Positions 7,313 through 17,313 of a stretch of DNA of 45,574 nt are shown here, piece after piece (positions within the stretch are counted from its first letter, which is position 1; each line of letters starts with the position of its first letter). This DNA comes from Mesorhizobium xinjiangense (GTDB lineage: Bacteria > Pseudomonadota > Alphaproteobacteria > Rhizobiales > Rhizobiaceae): assembly GCF_009749525.1 (NCBI RefSeq), contig NZ_WOAC01000034.1, positions 1 through 45,574 of the forward strand, read 5' to 3'. The translations under genes were made by a program, and so were the position numbers. Under the pieces are notes generated by a model. The model did not search any database, was not told the origin of the DNA, and was given only the letters and a program-made list of their open reading frames with translations.

Positions 7313-10300
7313 ATGGGGCGGGGATCGGTCAACCACGGCAATTGTGCAAAGCGGCGCAGGCACCTTCTGCTGGCCGGGACGGCGCTGGCTCTGATGCTGG
7401 GCTCGTCACTGCCGCTTCAAGCGCAAAGCCTGGGCCATGCCACAGGCGGAGGCGGCGGACCAGATTACGGCTTTCAAGGTGGCGCGGGCGGTTCTCCTGG
7501 GCAGGCCGGCGCGGACGGCGAGGGTCCTGGTGGCGGTTCAGGTGGCGATGGCGGTGCCGCGCCGGGCGGTGACGGCGATGTGGGCGTCGATAGCCTCGAT
7601 GGCGGCGGCGATGGCGGCGGTGGTGGCGGCGGCGGTGGGGCGCATGGTGGATCTCCAGTGACCGGCAACGTGAACGACATGCTTGGTGGCGACGGCGGCG
7701 CGGGTGGCGATGGTGGTGCCTCTAACGGTGACGCTGGTGGTGGTGGCGCGGGCGGTGATGCCGCCATAATCGGCGACGGTTCCGGAAACACTGAGTATGT
7801 CCTTGGCGCCGGGACGCTCTGGCGAGGTGGCGACGGCGGCGCGGGTGGCGATGGTGGTGCCTCTAACGGTGACGCTGGTGGTGGTGGCGCGGGCGGTGAT
7901 GCCGCCATAATCGGCGACGGTTCCGGAAACACTGAGTATGTCCTTGGCGCCGGGACGCTCTGGCGAGGTGGCGATGGTGGCGCGGGAGGAGATATCTCCA
8001 GCAGTGGCGTCGGCGGTGGCGGTGGCGGGGCCGGTCTGTTTGTCACCGGGGCAAATGCAGCGCCCATACTCTCGGTAGATGGAACGATCGCCGGCGGCCG
8101 CGGCGGCATTGGTGACGGCTACCGCGGCGGCGGCGGCGGTGGCGCGGGCGTCGTGGTGACGAACGGCGCCACACTTGAATTGCACCTTGGTGGCTCTGGA
8201 TCGATCACCGGCGGGAACGGTGGAAACGAATCCGGTTCTGGCGGTGACGGCATCGTCAGCGACAGCGCGGTGACCGTCACGGTCGACGATACTGCCGCAA
8301 TAGAGGGCGGCGAGGGGGTTGGAGCCGGCGCTGGTGGCGGTGCGGGGTTGCGGCTTTCAGGCGGTGGTGTCGTTGACAATGCCGGGACCATTCAAGGGGG
8401 GAATGGTGGCGGGGCGCTCGGTGGAGCGCCCGGTGCCGCTGGCGGCACCGGGAGCGGAGGAGCGGCCGGTTTTGTGCCCAATGAACCCGCCCAAGGTGAA
8501 GGCACTGCCGGAATTATTGGCGCTGACCTATCGGTCATCAATAGCGGCCTGATCGCCGGTGGAACCAGCTATTCCGGTCAGGCGAACGCTATCACCTTCA
8601 CCGGCGGCACCAACCGGCTGGAACTGCGCGACGGCTACTCCTTCACCGGCAATGTTGTGGCCAATGGCGCCAGCGACACATTCGCGCTGGGTGGCGCGGA
8701 TGACGCCACTTTCGATCTCGGCGGGATGGGCGATAGCGCCCAGTTTCGCGGCTTCGAATTCTTCGAGAAGACGGGCACGAGCACCTGGACGCTGACGGGA
8801 GAAGGCACAATCGACCTTTTCACCGTACGGGAGGGCACTTTGCGGGTTGACGGCGGCACACTCGATCAACCGAATTACGTGCTGAGCGGCAGGAATTATA
8901 TCGGCGAGGCCGTCGGTGACGATACCTCGCTCGTCATCACCAATGGCGGAAAGGTTTCCGCTGCCAACTGGGTTACCATAGGCCACTTTGCAGACTCGCA
9001 GGGCAGCGTCGCCGTTTCCGGCAACGGATCGAGCCTGAATGCCGATTTCATGTTAAGTGTCGGAAGAGATGGCGAAGGGAGCCTGTCTGTCACAGGAAAC
9101 GGGCACGCTTTCGCTCGCACTATCTTCGTCGGCGGAGGTGGTTACAGCACTCAGGGCATGGGCGTATTTTCCGTAAGCGGTGCAGGCTCGACCGCAAGTG
9201 TTGGCGAACTTTACGTTGCTTCATATGGTGATGGTTCGGTCGGTCTTGTTACCTTGGCCGATGACGGTACGCTCAGCATCTCCGGTCGTGTGAATATGGG
9301 CCTTCAAAATAGCACCGGCTCGGCGCGCCTGGCGATCGGCTCGGCATCGAACAACCCGGCAGATGCCATTACGGCGGGCGTGCTCGATGCACCAGAGGTT
9401 TCCTTCGAGAGCGATGTTGCTAGTCTCGATTTCAATCACACAAACACGAACTACCAATTCGTCGTGCCGCTCGTCAGCAGGAACGAAGGCGACGGTGCAA
9501 TCAACCACTATGCCGGCATCACGACGTTGACCGGCAATAACTCCAGCTTTTCGGGGGATACGACGGTGTCCGGCGGCACGCTGCTGGTGGGCGCTGCAGC
9601 CGGCAATGGTGCGCTCGGCGGCACCGTCGAGGTGCTGGAAGGCGGCACGCTGGGCGGCTCTGGCACGGTCGGCACCACAACCATGGAAGATGGCGGCACC
9701 CTCGCGCCGGGCAATTCCGTCGGTACGCTGACGGTCGATGGCGATCTCACCTTCGCTCCTGGCTCCGTCTACGCGGTCGAGGTCGACGAGGCGAACGGCG
9801 TTGCTGACAGGATCGCGGTGACCCGCACCGCGACGCTGGCCGGCACGGTGGCGGTCGATGCCTATCAGTCCGACCTCGACTACGGCACCACCTATACGAT
9901 CCTCTCGGCGGATAACGGGATCGTCGACAGTTTTGACGATGTCGAGGCCAATTACGCCTTTCTGGAACCGGAACTGGAACACGACACGAATGAAGTGCGT
10001 CTGACCCTGGTACGCAAGACGGTCGAGCCAGAGCCCGAACCAGAACCTCAGCCGGAGCCAGAGCCTGAACCGCAGCCCGAGCCGATACGGTTTAGCGACG
10101 CGGCCGAGACGCCGAACCAGGCCGCCGCCGCAAACGGCACCGAAAGCCTGGGCAAGGGCAACAACTTGTTCGACGCCATCATCGTCCTACCCGCGGGCGA
10201 ACCGCCGGCTGCCTTCGATGCCCTTTCCGGCGAGGTTCACGCCAGCATCAAGAGCGGGCTGATCGCGGACAGCCGGTTCCTGCGCGATGCCGTTAATGAC

Positions 10301-11219
10301 CGTATCCGCGCCGCCTTCTCAAACGTTCCCACCGCCGCCATGCCATTGATGGCCTACGGGCCGGGCGACCCGCGCCCGGCGAGCCCGGCAAGCATCGGCC
10401 CCGTCGCCTGGGGGCAGGTCTATGGCGCCTGGGGCGAGACGGATGGCGACGGCAATGCGGCCAAGCTTGACCGTTCCACCGGCGGCTTCCTGACCGGCAT
10501 CGACGGCGCGCTCACAGCGAATATCCGGCTCGGCCTCATCGCCGGCTACGGCCATTCCTCCTTCCATGCCGACGACCGGGCGTCGTCCGGCTCGAGCGAC
10601 AATTATCATCTCGGGCTTTACGGCGGCGGGCAGTGGGACGCGATGCGCCTGTCGGGCGGGCTTGCCTAATACATGGCACGATATCGAGACGAACCGCTCG
10701 GTGGCCTTCCCCGGCTTTGCCGACAGGCTCTCCGCCAGCTATGACGCCGGCTCCTTCCAGGCCTTTGGCGAGGCCGGCTACCGCTTCGATACGGCCGCAG
10801 CGACCTTCGAACCCTTCATCGGCCTGGCCCATGTCAGCCTGCACACCGATGGGTACACGGAAGACGGCGGCGCGGCGGCGCTGAGCGCAAACGGCCAGAC
10901 CACGGACACGACCTTCACGACGCTCGGCCTCCATGCTGCCACGGACTTCGATCTCGCCGGCATGCGCGCTACGGCGCACGGCACGCTCGGCTGGCGGCAT
11001 GCCTTCGGCGACACGGTGCCGCTTGCCACGCAGGCCTTTGCCGGCGGTGAAGCCTTCACCGTAGCGGGGGCACCGATCGCCGAGGACGCGGCCGTCATCG
11101 CGGCCGGGCTCGATCTTGGCATCGCCGACAACGCCACGCTCGGGGTCTCCTACTCCGGCCAGATCGCAAGCGACGCCCAGGAGCATGGCTTTGATGCCAA
11201 GGTCAGCGTGAAATTCTGA
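7313..11219 (+). pseudogene. Autotransporter (type V secretion), beta-barrel frameshifted
   Basis: About 1,300 aa if the frame is repaired. The start ATG follows GAGAGGG. The signal peptide has an Arg-rich n-region (CAKRRRHLLLAGTALALML) and probable cleavage after LQAQS. The passenger has an extreme Gly/Asp/Ala-rich segment (about residues 40-400) with a duplicated 47-residue unit, then beta-helix repeats (GGTLLVGAAAGNGALGG, GGTLAPGNSVGTLTV) typical of AIDA-like passengers. A Pro/Glu linker (EPEPEPQPEP, near 10030-10080) leads to the outer-membrane beta-barrel starting near VAWGQVYGAWGE. At 10667-10669 a TAA interrupts the barrel; removing one A gives GLAYTWHDIE and continues in frame from 10671 to the stop at 11219, where the last residue is Phe (SVKF), as expected for a BAM-recognised barrel. 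As written, the truncated barrel would not insert. Confidence 0.85.
7685..7966 (+). repeat. Exact 141-bp tandem duplication (47 aa) in the autotransporter passenger
   Basis: Two consecutive copies (7685-7825 and 7826-7966) appear identical base for base by eye. They encode a Gly-rich block running from GGDGGAGGDGGASNGDAG to YVLGAGTLWR. A third partial start follows at 7967 (GGDGGAGGD). The period is a multiple of three, so copy number can change without losing the frame, as in phase- or size-variable surface proteins. Confidence 0.9.
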
Positions 11220-11240
11220 GCCCGGATGCTCAGATCGGAA

Positions 11241-11751
11241 TCACCGCTTCGCGAGCGTGAAGCGGCCATTCGATTCGAGAATTCCTACGACAGGGGTCGG
11301 CTGAACGCGTCGCTGCCGGTCGCTAGCGCGAATGTCGCGAAAGTCCGCAAGGCGGTCACAGGCACGGCGTTGGGAATATCCCCTCTCTTCAATGGCCCAG
11401 TCCACGGCCTGTCTCCTCGAACCGGGCGTCAGAAGTTTTTTGCTCGCGCAGTGTCGACACATCTGTCATCGACTCTGCCAGAAGCTTTTTCAGGCGCGCA
11501 TTCTCCTCCTCCAGCGCCTTCAGCCGCTTGACTTCCGACACTTCTATGCCGCCATACCTCTTGCGCCAGGTGTAGAAGGTCGCGTCGCTGATCCCGTATT
11601 TGTGGCACAGCTCCGTCGCCGAAAGCCCGGCCTGATGCTGCTTCAAAATGTCGATGATGTGCTCGTCCGAAAAACGCGATCGCTTCATCGCTTCCGCTCC
11701 CTCTCCCAGCCAGGAAATGGCGCGGAAAACTCTAACCCAATTCGAGGGCAT
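11241..11751 (-). mobile_element. IS3-family insertion sequence remnant
   Basis: The fragment holds orfA and only the first about 30 codons of orfB (KLLTPGSRRQAVDWAIEE, GYSQRRAC) before similarity is lost near 11345. The rest of the transposase, including the DDE domain, is absent. No matching inverted terminal repeat pair was found, so the boundaries are approximate. It lies directly downstream of the decayed autotransporter. Confidence 0.75.
11389..11688 (-). pseudogene. IS3-family transposase OrfA, altered 3' end
   Basis: The start MKRSRFSDEHIIDILKQH (ATG at 11688) is typical of OrfA of IS3-family elements of the IS2/IS407 type. A helix-turn-helix (GLSATELCHKYGISDATFYT) and the leucine-zipper segment (LKALEEENARLKKLLAES) follow. 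Normal relatives end soon after DVSTLRE with a short tail such as LGKNF. Here those codons seem lost by a small deletion: K-N-F-stop is still readable in a shifted frame across a run of six A, and OrfA reads on as QKTSDARFEETG. With orfB truncated, the element cannot move on its own. Confidence 0.7.
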
Positions 11752-11856
11752 TTAGTCTAGCGGAGGCAGACCAACGTCACCGGCCGCCAAGATGCTTCGC
11801 GATCCGAAGTCGAGCAAGGCTGCAAAGTCGGAATATAAGGTCCGATTCCGAGTAAA

Positions 11857-12705
11857 TCATTTCGCGCTGCCAAGCTCGTTTCTGCGCCAGGACGACGGAG
11901 CGGCACCGACGGAGCGCTTGAAGTCTCTGCTCAGGTGATAGACATCGCAGAAGCCGCATAACTCCGCGATTTCGGCAAGCGGCGCGCTTGTCTGCACGAG
12001 CATCGCCTGCGCCTGCGTCAGCCGTTCCCGGATCAGCCATTGCCGCGGGCTCGTACGCAGGTGCCGGCGGAACAGGCGGCGCGTCTGCGACTGGCCGAGG
12101 CCTGTGACTGCGGAGATCTCCGCCGCGCTCCAGCCAAGGCGCAGATTTGCGCGCATGGCGCCGACCAGGGCGGCAAGTGGCGGAGGCAGTTCCTCTCTCG
12201 CGCGGCCGGCCAGATTGCGGTCGAGGATGGTCAGGAACTCGGCGACCAGATGATTGAGACGAAGGTCCAGACCGACATCGCGGCTGCGCATCGCAACAAA
12301 GAGCCGCTCGAACCAGGGCGCCGGGTTTGCGTTCTCCGCAAAGCGCGTGTGCGATGGGTCCTCTCCGAAGAGCTTTTCGCGCAGCCTGGCCGGGTTCGGC
12401 CCGTCGAGGCGGAACCATAGCAGCGTCCAAGGATCGTGCCCGTTTGCAGCATGCATATGCGGCGCCTCGTTGGCGATCCACACCAAATGACCGGGCTTCA
12501 CCTCGATGCGGTCGCCCAGCGTCTCGACGGTACCCGCGCCCGACAGGCAGAAGAGGATGTCCTGCCCCGGATGGGCGGTGCGCGCGATGCAATAGTCGGG
12601 GGCGGCCGCCACCTTGCCGGCGCGCAGGACACTGAAGGCTGTGCTGCTCCAGCCGGGCGCGGGAACATAGTGCAGGCTTTCCAGAAATGCCGTCTTCTGT
12701 TGCAT
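11857..12705 (-). CDS. AraC-family transcriptional regulator
   Basis: AraC/XylS-type regulator, 282 aa from the ATG at 12705 (MQQKTAFLESLHYVPAPGW). The N-terminal half is a cupin-like sugar-sensing domain (AHPGQDILFCLSGAGTVETL, VKPGHLVWIANEAPHMH). The last about 100 residues form the two helix-turn-helix domain (WSAAEISAVTGLGQSQTRRL, LAEIAELCGFCDVYHLSRDF). It is divergent from the dioxygenase/ribose-type ABC operon, with 193 bp between the two starts, and is the likely activator of that operon in response to its sugar substrate. A TATAAA-like -10 box (reading minus) lies just before the ATG, so the leader is very short. Confidence 0.88.
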   Translation of the reverse strand: MQQKTAFLESLHYVPAPGWSSTAFSVLRAGKVAAAPDYCIARTAHPGQDILFCLSGAGTVETLGDRIEVKPGHLVWIANEAPHMHAANGHDPWTLLWFRLDGPNPARLREKLFGEDPSHTRFAENANPAPWFERLFVAMRSRDVGLDLRLNHLVAEFLTILDRNLAGRAREELPPPLAALVGAMRANLRLGWSAAEISAVTGLGQSQTRRLFRRHLRTSPRQWLIRERLTQAQAMLVQTSAPLAEIAELCGFCDVYHLSRDFKRSVGAAPSSWRRNELGSAK

Positions 12706-12898
12706 GCGCGTTTTATACAAACAATGCGTTCTCTTTGTCTATTCCAGCAATTCAGCCGCGCGAATAGAGTTCGTGCATGCAGGCCGATGCGTTCGACGAA
12801 TCGGCCTCCCGGCCCTAGGAAGGGCGGCGAGGAGCAGCGGTTCGGATGCCGATCCCCGACAGGGGCGATGCCGACCGCACATGCAGGGAGGACGCCAA

Positions 12899-13663
12899 AT
12901 GCACGGGCTGACCAGGGAAGAAGAGAACCTTTATGTGCGCGATGGATACATCATCCGCAAGGGTCTTCTGAGCGCAGAGGAAGTCGCGGGTTTCCGCGAT
13001 CGTGCACGCAAGCAGCTCGAGGAGGAGACCGGCGCCGGCGCTGTGATGGCCAAGGGCGACAAGGAAGGCAAGACCACGCTCCTGAAGATGTGGACCAGGG
13101 CGGAGGACGACCAGTACGGCCTTCTCGCACGGGACGAGCGGATGGTGGAGCTTGCCGGGGACGCCATCGGCAAGCCGGTCTATCTCTACAGCCACAAGAT
13201 GACCATGAAGCAGCCTAACGAGGGCGGAGCTTGGGAGTGGCATCAGGATTTCGGCTACTGGTACAACTACGGCTGTCTGGCGCCGGAGATGATGAGCATC
13301 TATGTCGCCCTAGACCGGGCGACGCGCGAGAATGGTTGCCTGCAGGTGCTCAAGGGGTCGCACAAGCTTGGTCGTCTCAACCACATTCGCGAGAACGACC
13401 AGACCAATGTCGAGCAGGAGCATCTGGAGGCGGCGCTGAAGCGTTACGAACACATCTATGTGGAAATGGAAGCGGGCGACGCGCTGGTGTTCGACGGCAA
13501 CCTGCTGCACCGCTCGGATGCCAACCGGTCGGACACATACCGCTGGGGCTATATCTGCTCGTACAATGCGGTCGAGAATGCGCCGTTCAAGAGGGTGCGA
13601 GACTATGGGAATTACGAGGAACTGAAGAAGGTGCCGGCGGGCTCGTTCCGCAAGGCTTCCTGA
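12899..13663 (+). CDS. Phytanoyl-CoA dioxygenase (PhyH) family protein
   Basis: Fe(II)/2-oxoglutarate-dependent dioxygenase, 254 aa. The start MHGLTREEENLYVRDGY has AGGGAGGA upstream (12886-12893); longer in-frame extensions lack a ribosome site. The iron-binding facial triad is visible: His and Asp in WHQDFGYWY (about residues 116-118), distal His in NLLHRSDANRS, and an Arg shortly after for 2-oxoglutarate. The domain matches PhyH throughout (YVALDRATRENGCLQVLKGS). It is the first gene of the AraC-controlled transport operon, 45 bp before the permease, so it probably hydroxylates or demethylates the imported compound or a derivative. Its chemistry in a sugar operon is unusual. Confidence 0.88.
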   Translation: MHGLTREEENLYVRDGYIIRKGLLSAEEVAGFRDRARKQLEEETGAGAVMAKGDKEGKTTLLKMWTRAEDDQYGLLARDERMVELAGDAIGKPVYLYSHKMTMKQPNEGGAWEWHQDFGYWYNYGCLAPEMMSIYVALDRATRENGCLQVLKGSHKLGRLNHIRENDQTNVEQEHLEAALKRYEHIYVEMEAGDALVFDGNLLHRSDANRSDTYRWGYICSYNAVENAPFKRVRDYGNYEELKKVPAGSFRKAS

Positions 13664-13708
13664 CGGACAAAACATGACCGGGCCTGCGGGCCCAGGCTGG
13701 GAGGAGGA

Positions 13709-14731
13709 ATGACCGACCTTGTCGGTGCTGGCGCGCGTGGCGCAGCCATGGACCGTTTTTCGCTGGCCAGTTTGCTGCGGGCGCGAGAGACCGGCGTATT
13801 CATCGCGCTGGCCGTACTGTGCATATTCCTGTCATTGGCCACCGACAGCTTTCTTACATCCCTCAACCTGCTCAATATCGGCCGCCAGGTCTCCTTGCTC
13901 GGCATCATGGCCGTGGGTATGACCTTCGTGCTGATCTCCGGCGAGGTGGACCTTTCCGTGGGATCCACCTATGCGCTGTCCGGGCTTGCAACGGGCATGC
14001 TGATCGTCGCAGGTTGGGCGCTCCTGCCGGCGCTCGCCCTTGGGCTTTTCACGGGCGCGGCCATCGGCTTCGTCAACGGCGTGTTATCCACCTATGGACG
14101 CCTGCCGTCGCTGATCGCCACTTTGGGCATGCTCAGCATCGTGCGCGGGGTCGCGCTGATCCTGACTGGGGGCCAGCCGGTGACAGTCAATCTGCGTAAC
14201 GGCGCGGATGCCGGCGTGCTGCAGGCCTTCTCCTTCATGGGGCAGGGGTATCTGTTCGGTATTGTGCCGATGCAGCTTGTCTTTTTCGCCGTGATCGCGG
14301 CAATCGCCTGGGTCGTGCTGTCTTATACGAGCTTCGGCTTTCGCACTTTCGCCGTCGGCGGCAGCGCCAAGGCGGCGCGCGTTTCTGGCATCTCGGTCAA
14401 CTGGGTCAAGATCTGGGCCTTCGTGGTGATGGGTCTGCTCGCGGCCTTCGCAGGCATTCTCAGCCTCGCCTTCCTGCCGAGCGGCCAGGCTGGCCGCACC
14501 GGACTGGGGCTAGAACTCGACGTGATTGCCGCCACCATTGTCGGTGGCGCCTCGCTGGCCGGCGGCGAGGGCACGATCCTTGGCACCATTCTGGGCGTGC
14601 TGATCATCGGCGTGATGCGCAACGGGCTCGTGCTCATGGGCGTCTCGCCCTTTGTACAGGAGCTGATGATTGGGCTCGTCATCATCATTGCGGTCGGAAT
14701 AGACAAATGGTCGATGCGCAGGAGTGGCTGA
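13709..14731 (+). CDS. Ribose/sugar-type ABC transporter permease (RbsC-like)
   Basis: Inner-membrane permease of the carbohydrate-uptake-2 family, 340 aa, with about ten hydrophobic segments. The start follows GGAGGAGGA. Conserved features: LLNIGRQVSLLGIMAVGMTFVLISGEVDLSVGS near residues 50-80, PSLIATLGMLSIVRG in the middle, and the family hallmark AVGGSAKAARVSGI, which contacts the ATPase, then GLGLELDVIAATIVGGAS. It pairs with the binding protein and the twin ATPase encoded next. The family moves pentoses, galactose, inositols, autoinducer-2 and similar small polyols; the exact substrate cannot be read from the sequence. Confidence 0.92.
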   Translation: MTDLVGAGARGAAMDRFSLASLLRARETGVFIALAVLCIFLSLATDSFLTSLNLLNIGRQVSLLGIMAVGMTFVLISGEVDLSVGSTYALSGLATGMLIVAGWALLPALALGLFTGAAIGFVNGVLSTYGRLPSLIATLGMLSIVRGVALILTGGQPVTVNLRNGADAGVLQAFSFMGQGYLFGIVPMQLVFFAVIAAIAWVVLSYTSFGFRTFAVGGSAKAARVSGISVNWVKIWAFVVMGLLAAFAGILSLAFLPSGQAGRTGLGLELDVIAATIVGGASLAGGEGTILGTILGVLIIGVMRNGLVLMGVSPFVQELMIGLVIIIAVGIDKWSMRRSG

Positions 14732-14771
14732 CCGTGATCGGTTTCGACAACAATCAATGGGAGGATTATCC

Positions 14772-15743
14772 ATGAAAGCCAGACATGTAATTCTAATGGC
14801 AGCGGTAGTCGGCCTGTGGCCGCTCGCGGCCAATGCCAAATCCAGGCTTGCCGATTTCGCGCTGGCCGAGCGCATCAAGGCCAAGGTGGAAGCCGGGCAG
14901 CCGCTCGATATCTATGTCTCCTATCACGACGTCTCCAACGAATTCGCGCCCTTCATGAAGGCCGGCGTGGAACGGGCCTCTGCGGACGACACGGTGAACG
15001 CGCAGTTCATCGGGCCGGTGGGCGCGGATGCGGACGGCCAGATCAGCGAGATCGAGACCCTGATGGGCAGGATGGACGGGCTGGCGATCTCGTCGGTGTC
15101 CACGGACGCGCTCGCTCCGCTGATCGACCGGGTGCTTGACGCCGGCATCCCCGTCGTGACGTTCAACACCGACAATCCCGACAGCAAGCGGCTTGCTTTT
15201 GCCGGGCAGGACCTGATCCAATCCGGACGCGAAGCCGGCAAGCTGATGGCGAAGGTGCTGGGCGGCCAGGGCAAGGTGATGATCACCACCATCGACGCGG
15301 CCGCGCAGTGGTCCATCGACCGCGAGAGCGGCGCTCGCGAGGCGCTCGAGGCTGAAGACGGCATCGAGGTGGTGCAGACGCTCAACACCGGCACCGATCC
15401 GCAGGAGATCTATTCGGCGATCGAGAATGCCATGCTCGCCAATCCAGACATCGACGGCATCCTGTCGCTCGAATGCTGCTCGACGCCCGCCGCCGGCACC
15501 TGGGTGGAGCGCAACAGCGCCGCCGACCGCGTGAAGGTGGTGGGCTTCGACCTGCTCGACCAGACGGTCGGTCTGGTCGAAAGCGGTAACGTTCAGGCCG
15601 CCATCGACCAGGCGCCCGAACGCCAGGGCTTCGAGGCCGTCAACCTGATCGTCGATTTCCTGAACGGCGAGACCATCGCCAATCTCGACACTGGCGTCGG
15701 CATATACACCAAAGAGAACATCGCCGAGGTGACCGATAACTGA
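14772..15743 (+). CDS. Sugar ABC transporter substrate-binding protein (RbsB-like)
   Basis: Periplasmic binding protein, 323 aa. The start MKARHVILMAAVVG gives a clean signal peptide cleaved after AANA; GGGAGGA lies upstream. The mature domain is a Peripla_BP_4-type two-lobed fold: QISEIETLMGRMDGLAISSV, GIPVVTFNTDNPDSKR, the lobe-crossing region VMITTIDAAAQWSIDRE, DGILSLECCSTPAAG, and KVVGFDLLDQTVGLV near the C-terminus. The IDQAPERQGFEAVNL segment is typical of this class. It captures the substrate for the permease at 13709 and the ATPase at 15799. Confidence 0.9.
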   Translation: MKARHVILMAAVVGLWPLAANAKSRLADFALAERIKAKVEAGQPLDIYVSYHDVSNEFAPFMKAGVERASADDTVNAQFIGPVGADADGQISEIETLMGRMDGLAISSVSTDALAPLIDRVLDAGIPVVTFNTDNPDSKRLAFAGQDLIQSGREAGKLMAKVLGGQGKVMITTIDAAAQWSIDRESGAREALEAEDGIEVVQTLNTGTDPQEIYSAIENAMLANPDIDGILSLECCSTPAAGTWVERNSAADRVKVVGFDLLDQTVGLVESGNVQAAIDQAPERQGFEAVNLIVDFLNGETIANLDTGVGIYTKENIAEVTDN

Positions 15744-15798
15744 AGCGCCAAGCCTGCGGGGGTTCGGCCTCACGCCGGCCTCCGCCAGCGCCAGCAGC

Positions 15799-17313
15799 AT
15801 GACCGAAACGAGCGATACAGCGATCGTCGAGATATGCGGGATGACCAAGCGGTTTCCCGGTGTGTTGGCGCTCGACCGCATATCGGCGGCGTTCCGGCCA
15901 GGCGAGGTGCATGCCGTCGTCGGCGAGAACGGCGCCGGCAAGTCCACCCTGATGAACATCCTCGCCGGCGACCTTCAGCCCGATGGCGGCGAGATCCGCA
16001 TCGACGGTGCCGCGGCGGTGATCGCCTCGCCGCTCGTCAGTCGCGCCTGTGGCATCAGCGTCGTGTATCAGGAGCTTTCGCTGTGCCCGACCCTTACGAT
16101 CGCTGAGAACATCATGATGTCGGATGTTGCGGCGCGTCCTGCTCTCTCGCTCGTGCCGCGGGAAGACATGCGGCAGCAGGTCCGCAAAGCGCTGGCCCGG
16201 CTTGGCATGGGTGGGCTCGATCCGGATATGACGGTGGGCAGGCTTTCGGTCGCGGAAATGCAGCTCGTGGAGATCGCGCGCGCGATCCGTCAGGAGGCCC
16301 GGCTGCTGATCCTCGATGAACCGAACTCCGCGCTTTCCAAGCAGGAGAGCGAGAAGCTGTTCGATATCGTCCGGCAGTTGCGTGGCGAAGGCGTGGGCGT
16401 GGTCTATGTCTCGCACCATTTGAGCGAGGTTCTCGATCTTGCGGACCGCATTACGGTGATGCGGGACGGGCGGACCATCGAGACCATCGACAATGAGGGC
16501 GTTTCGGAAGGCCGGCTGATCCACGCCATGGTGGGCCGAGACCTCGGCACGACCACGCCGTGGGCGCTGCAAGTGGAAGCGCACTCGGATGACACCGACA
16601 CGGTGCTGGCGGTCGAGGGCCTCGTCGCACCAGGGCTCGACGGGCTCGACTTCAGCGTTCGCGCGGGCGAGATCGTCGGCATCGGCGGGCTGCCGGATTC
16701 CGGCAAGGACGGCCTCGGCGAGGCGCTGTTCGGCCTTTGCGAGCGGCGCGGGCGGGTCGTGATCAACGGGGTGGAACTGCGTCAGGCCAATCCTCTCGCT
16801 GCGATCCGTTGCGGCATGACCTTCGTGCCCGCGGACCGGCGCGGCGCCGGCGGGCTTTTGACGATGAGCGTCGCCGAGAATGTCGTGTCGGCGTCGCTGC
16901 CGCGCTTCTCCCTCGCCGGTTTCTTGCGGCGCGGGGCGGTGCGGCATGCGGCACGCGCCCAGGTCGCGCGGCTCGACGCGCGTATTTCCCACCTGGGACA
17001 GAGGCTCGCCACGCTTTCGGGCGGCAACCAGCAGAAGATCATCCTCGGGCGCAGCCTGGTCACAAATCCGAGGGTGCTGATACTGCACGAACCGACGCGT
17101 GGCGTCGATGTCGGCGCCAAGGCGGAGATCTATTCGATCCTGCGCGGCATCGCCGGCGAAGGCGTCGCGGTGGTTATGATATCGTCGGAGGTTCCCGAAC
17201 TGATCCTGAATGCCGAACGCGTTCTGGTGCTGCGCGGTGGCCGGCTTTCGGGCGAGCTCACCGGATCGGGCATCAACGAGGAAGCCATCCTGGAGATGGC
17301 GATGGCGTCATGA
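15799..17313 (+). CDS. Sugar ABC transporter ATP-binding protein (RbsA-like, twin NBD)
   Basis: 504-aa duplicated ATPase of ribose-type importers. First domain: Walker A GENGAGKST (about residues 41-49), degenerate signature LSVAEMQ, Walker B LLILDEPNSALS and switch His in YVSHHL. The second domain has the usual degraded Walker A (GLPDSGKDG), a canonical signature LSGGNQQK and a Walker B reading LILHEPTRGVDVG, where the final Walker B Asp is replaced by His. Degeneracy of one half is normal in RbsA relatives, but the Asp-to-His change is less usual and may further weaken the second ATP site. The stop overlaps the start of the kinase gene (ATGA), so the two are translationally coupled. Confidence 0.9.
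   Translation: MTETSDTAIVEICGMTKRFPGVLALDRISAAFRPGEVHAVVGENGAGKSTLMNILAGDLQPDGGEIRIDGAAAVIASPLVSRACGISVVYQELSLCPTLTIAENIMMSDVAARPALSLVPREDMRQQVRKALARLGMGGLDPDMTVGRLSVAEMQLVEIARAIRQEARLLILDEPNSALSKQESEKLFDIVRQLRGEGVGVVYVSHHLSEVLDLADRITVMRDGRTIETIDNEGVSEGRLIHAMVGRDLGTTTPWALQVEAHSDDTDTVLAVEGLVAPGLDGLDFSVRAGEIVGIGGLPDSGKDGLGEALFGLCERRGRVVINGVELRQANPLAAIRCGMTFVPADRRGAGGLLTMSVAENVVSASLPRFSLAGFLRRGAVRHAARAQVARLDARISHLGQRLATLSGGNQQKIILGRSLVTNPRVLILHEPTRGVDVGAKAEIYSILRGIAGEGVAVVMISSEVPELILNAERVLVLRGGRLSGELTGSGINEEAILEMAMAS

Noticed and set aside
7685-7966. Possible CRISPR-like repeat
   Set aside because: Only two long adjacent copies without spacers, in frame inside a coding region; a protein-level duplication.
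7474-8109. Minus-strand proline-rich frame
   Set aside because: Reverse complement of the Gly/Asp-rich autotransporter passenger; low-complexity artefact.
15640-17088. Minus-strand open frame of 482 codons
   Set aside because: Shadow of the sugar ABC ATPase, which shows Walker and signature motifs on the plus strand.
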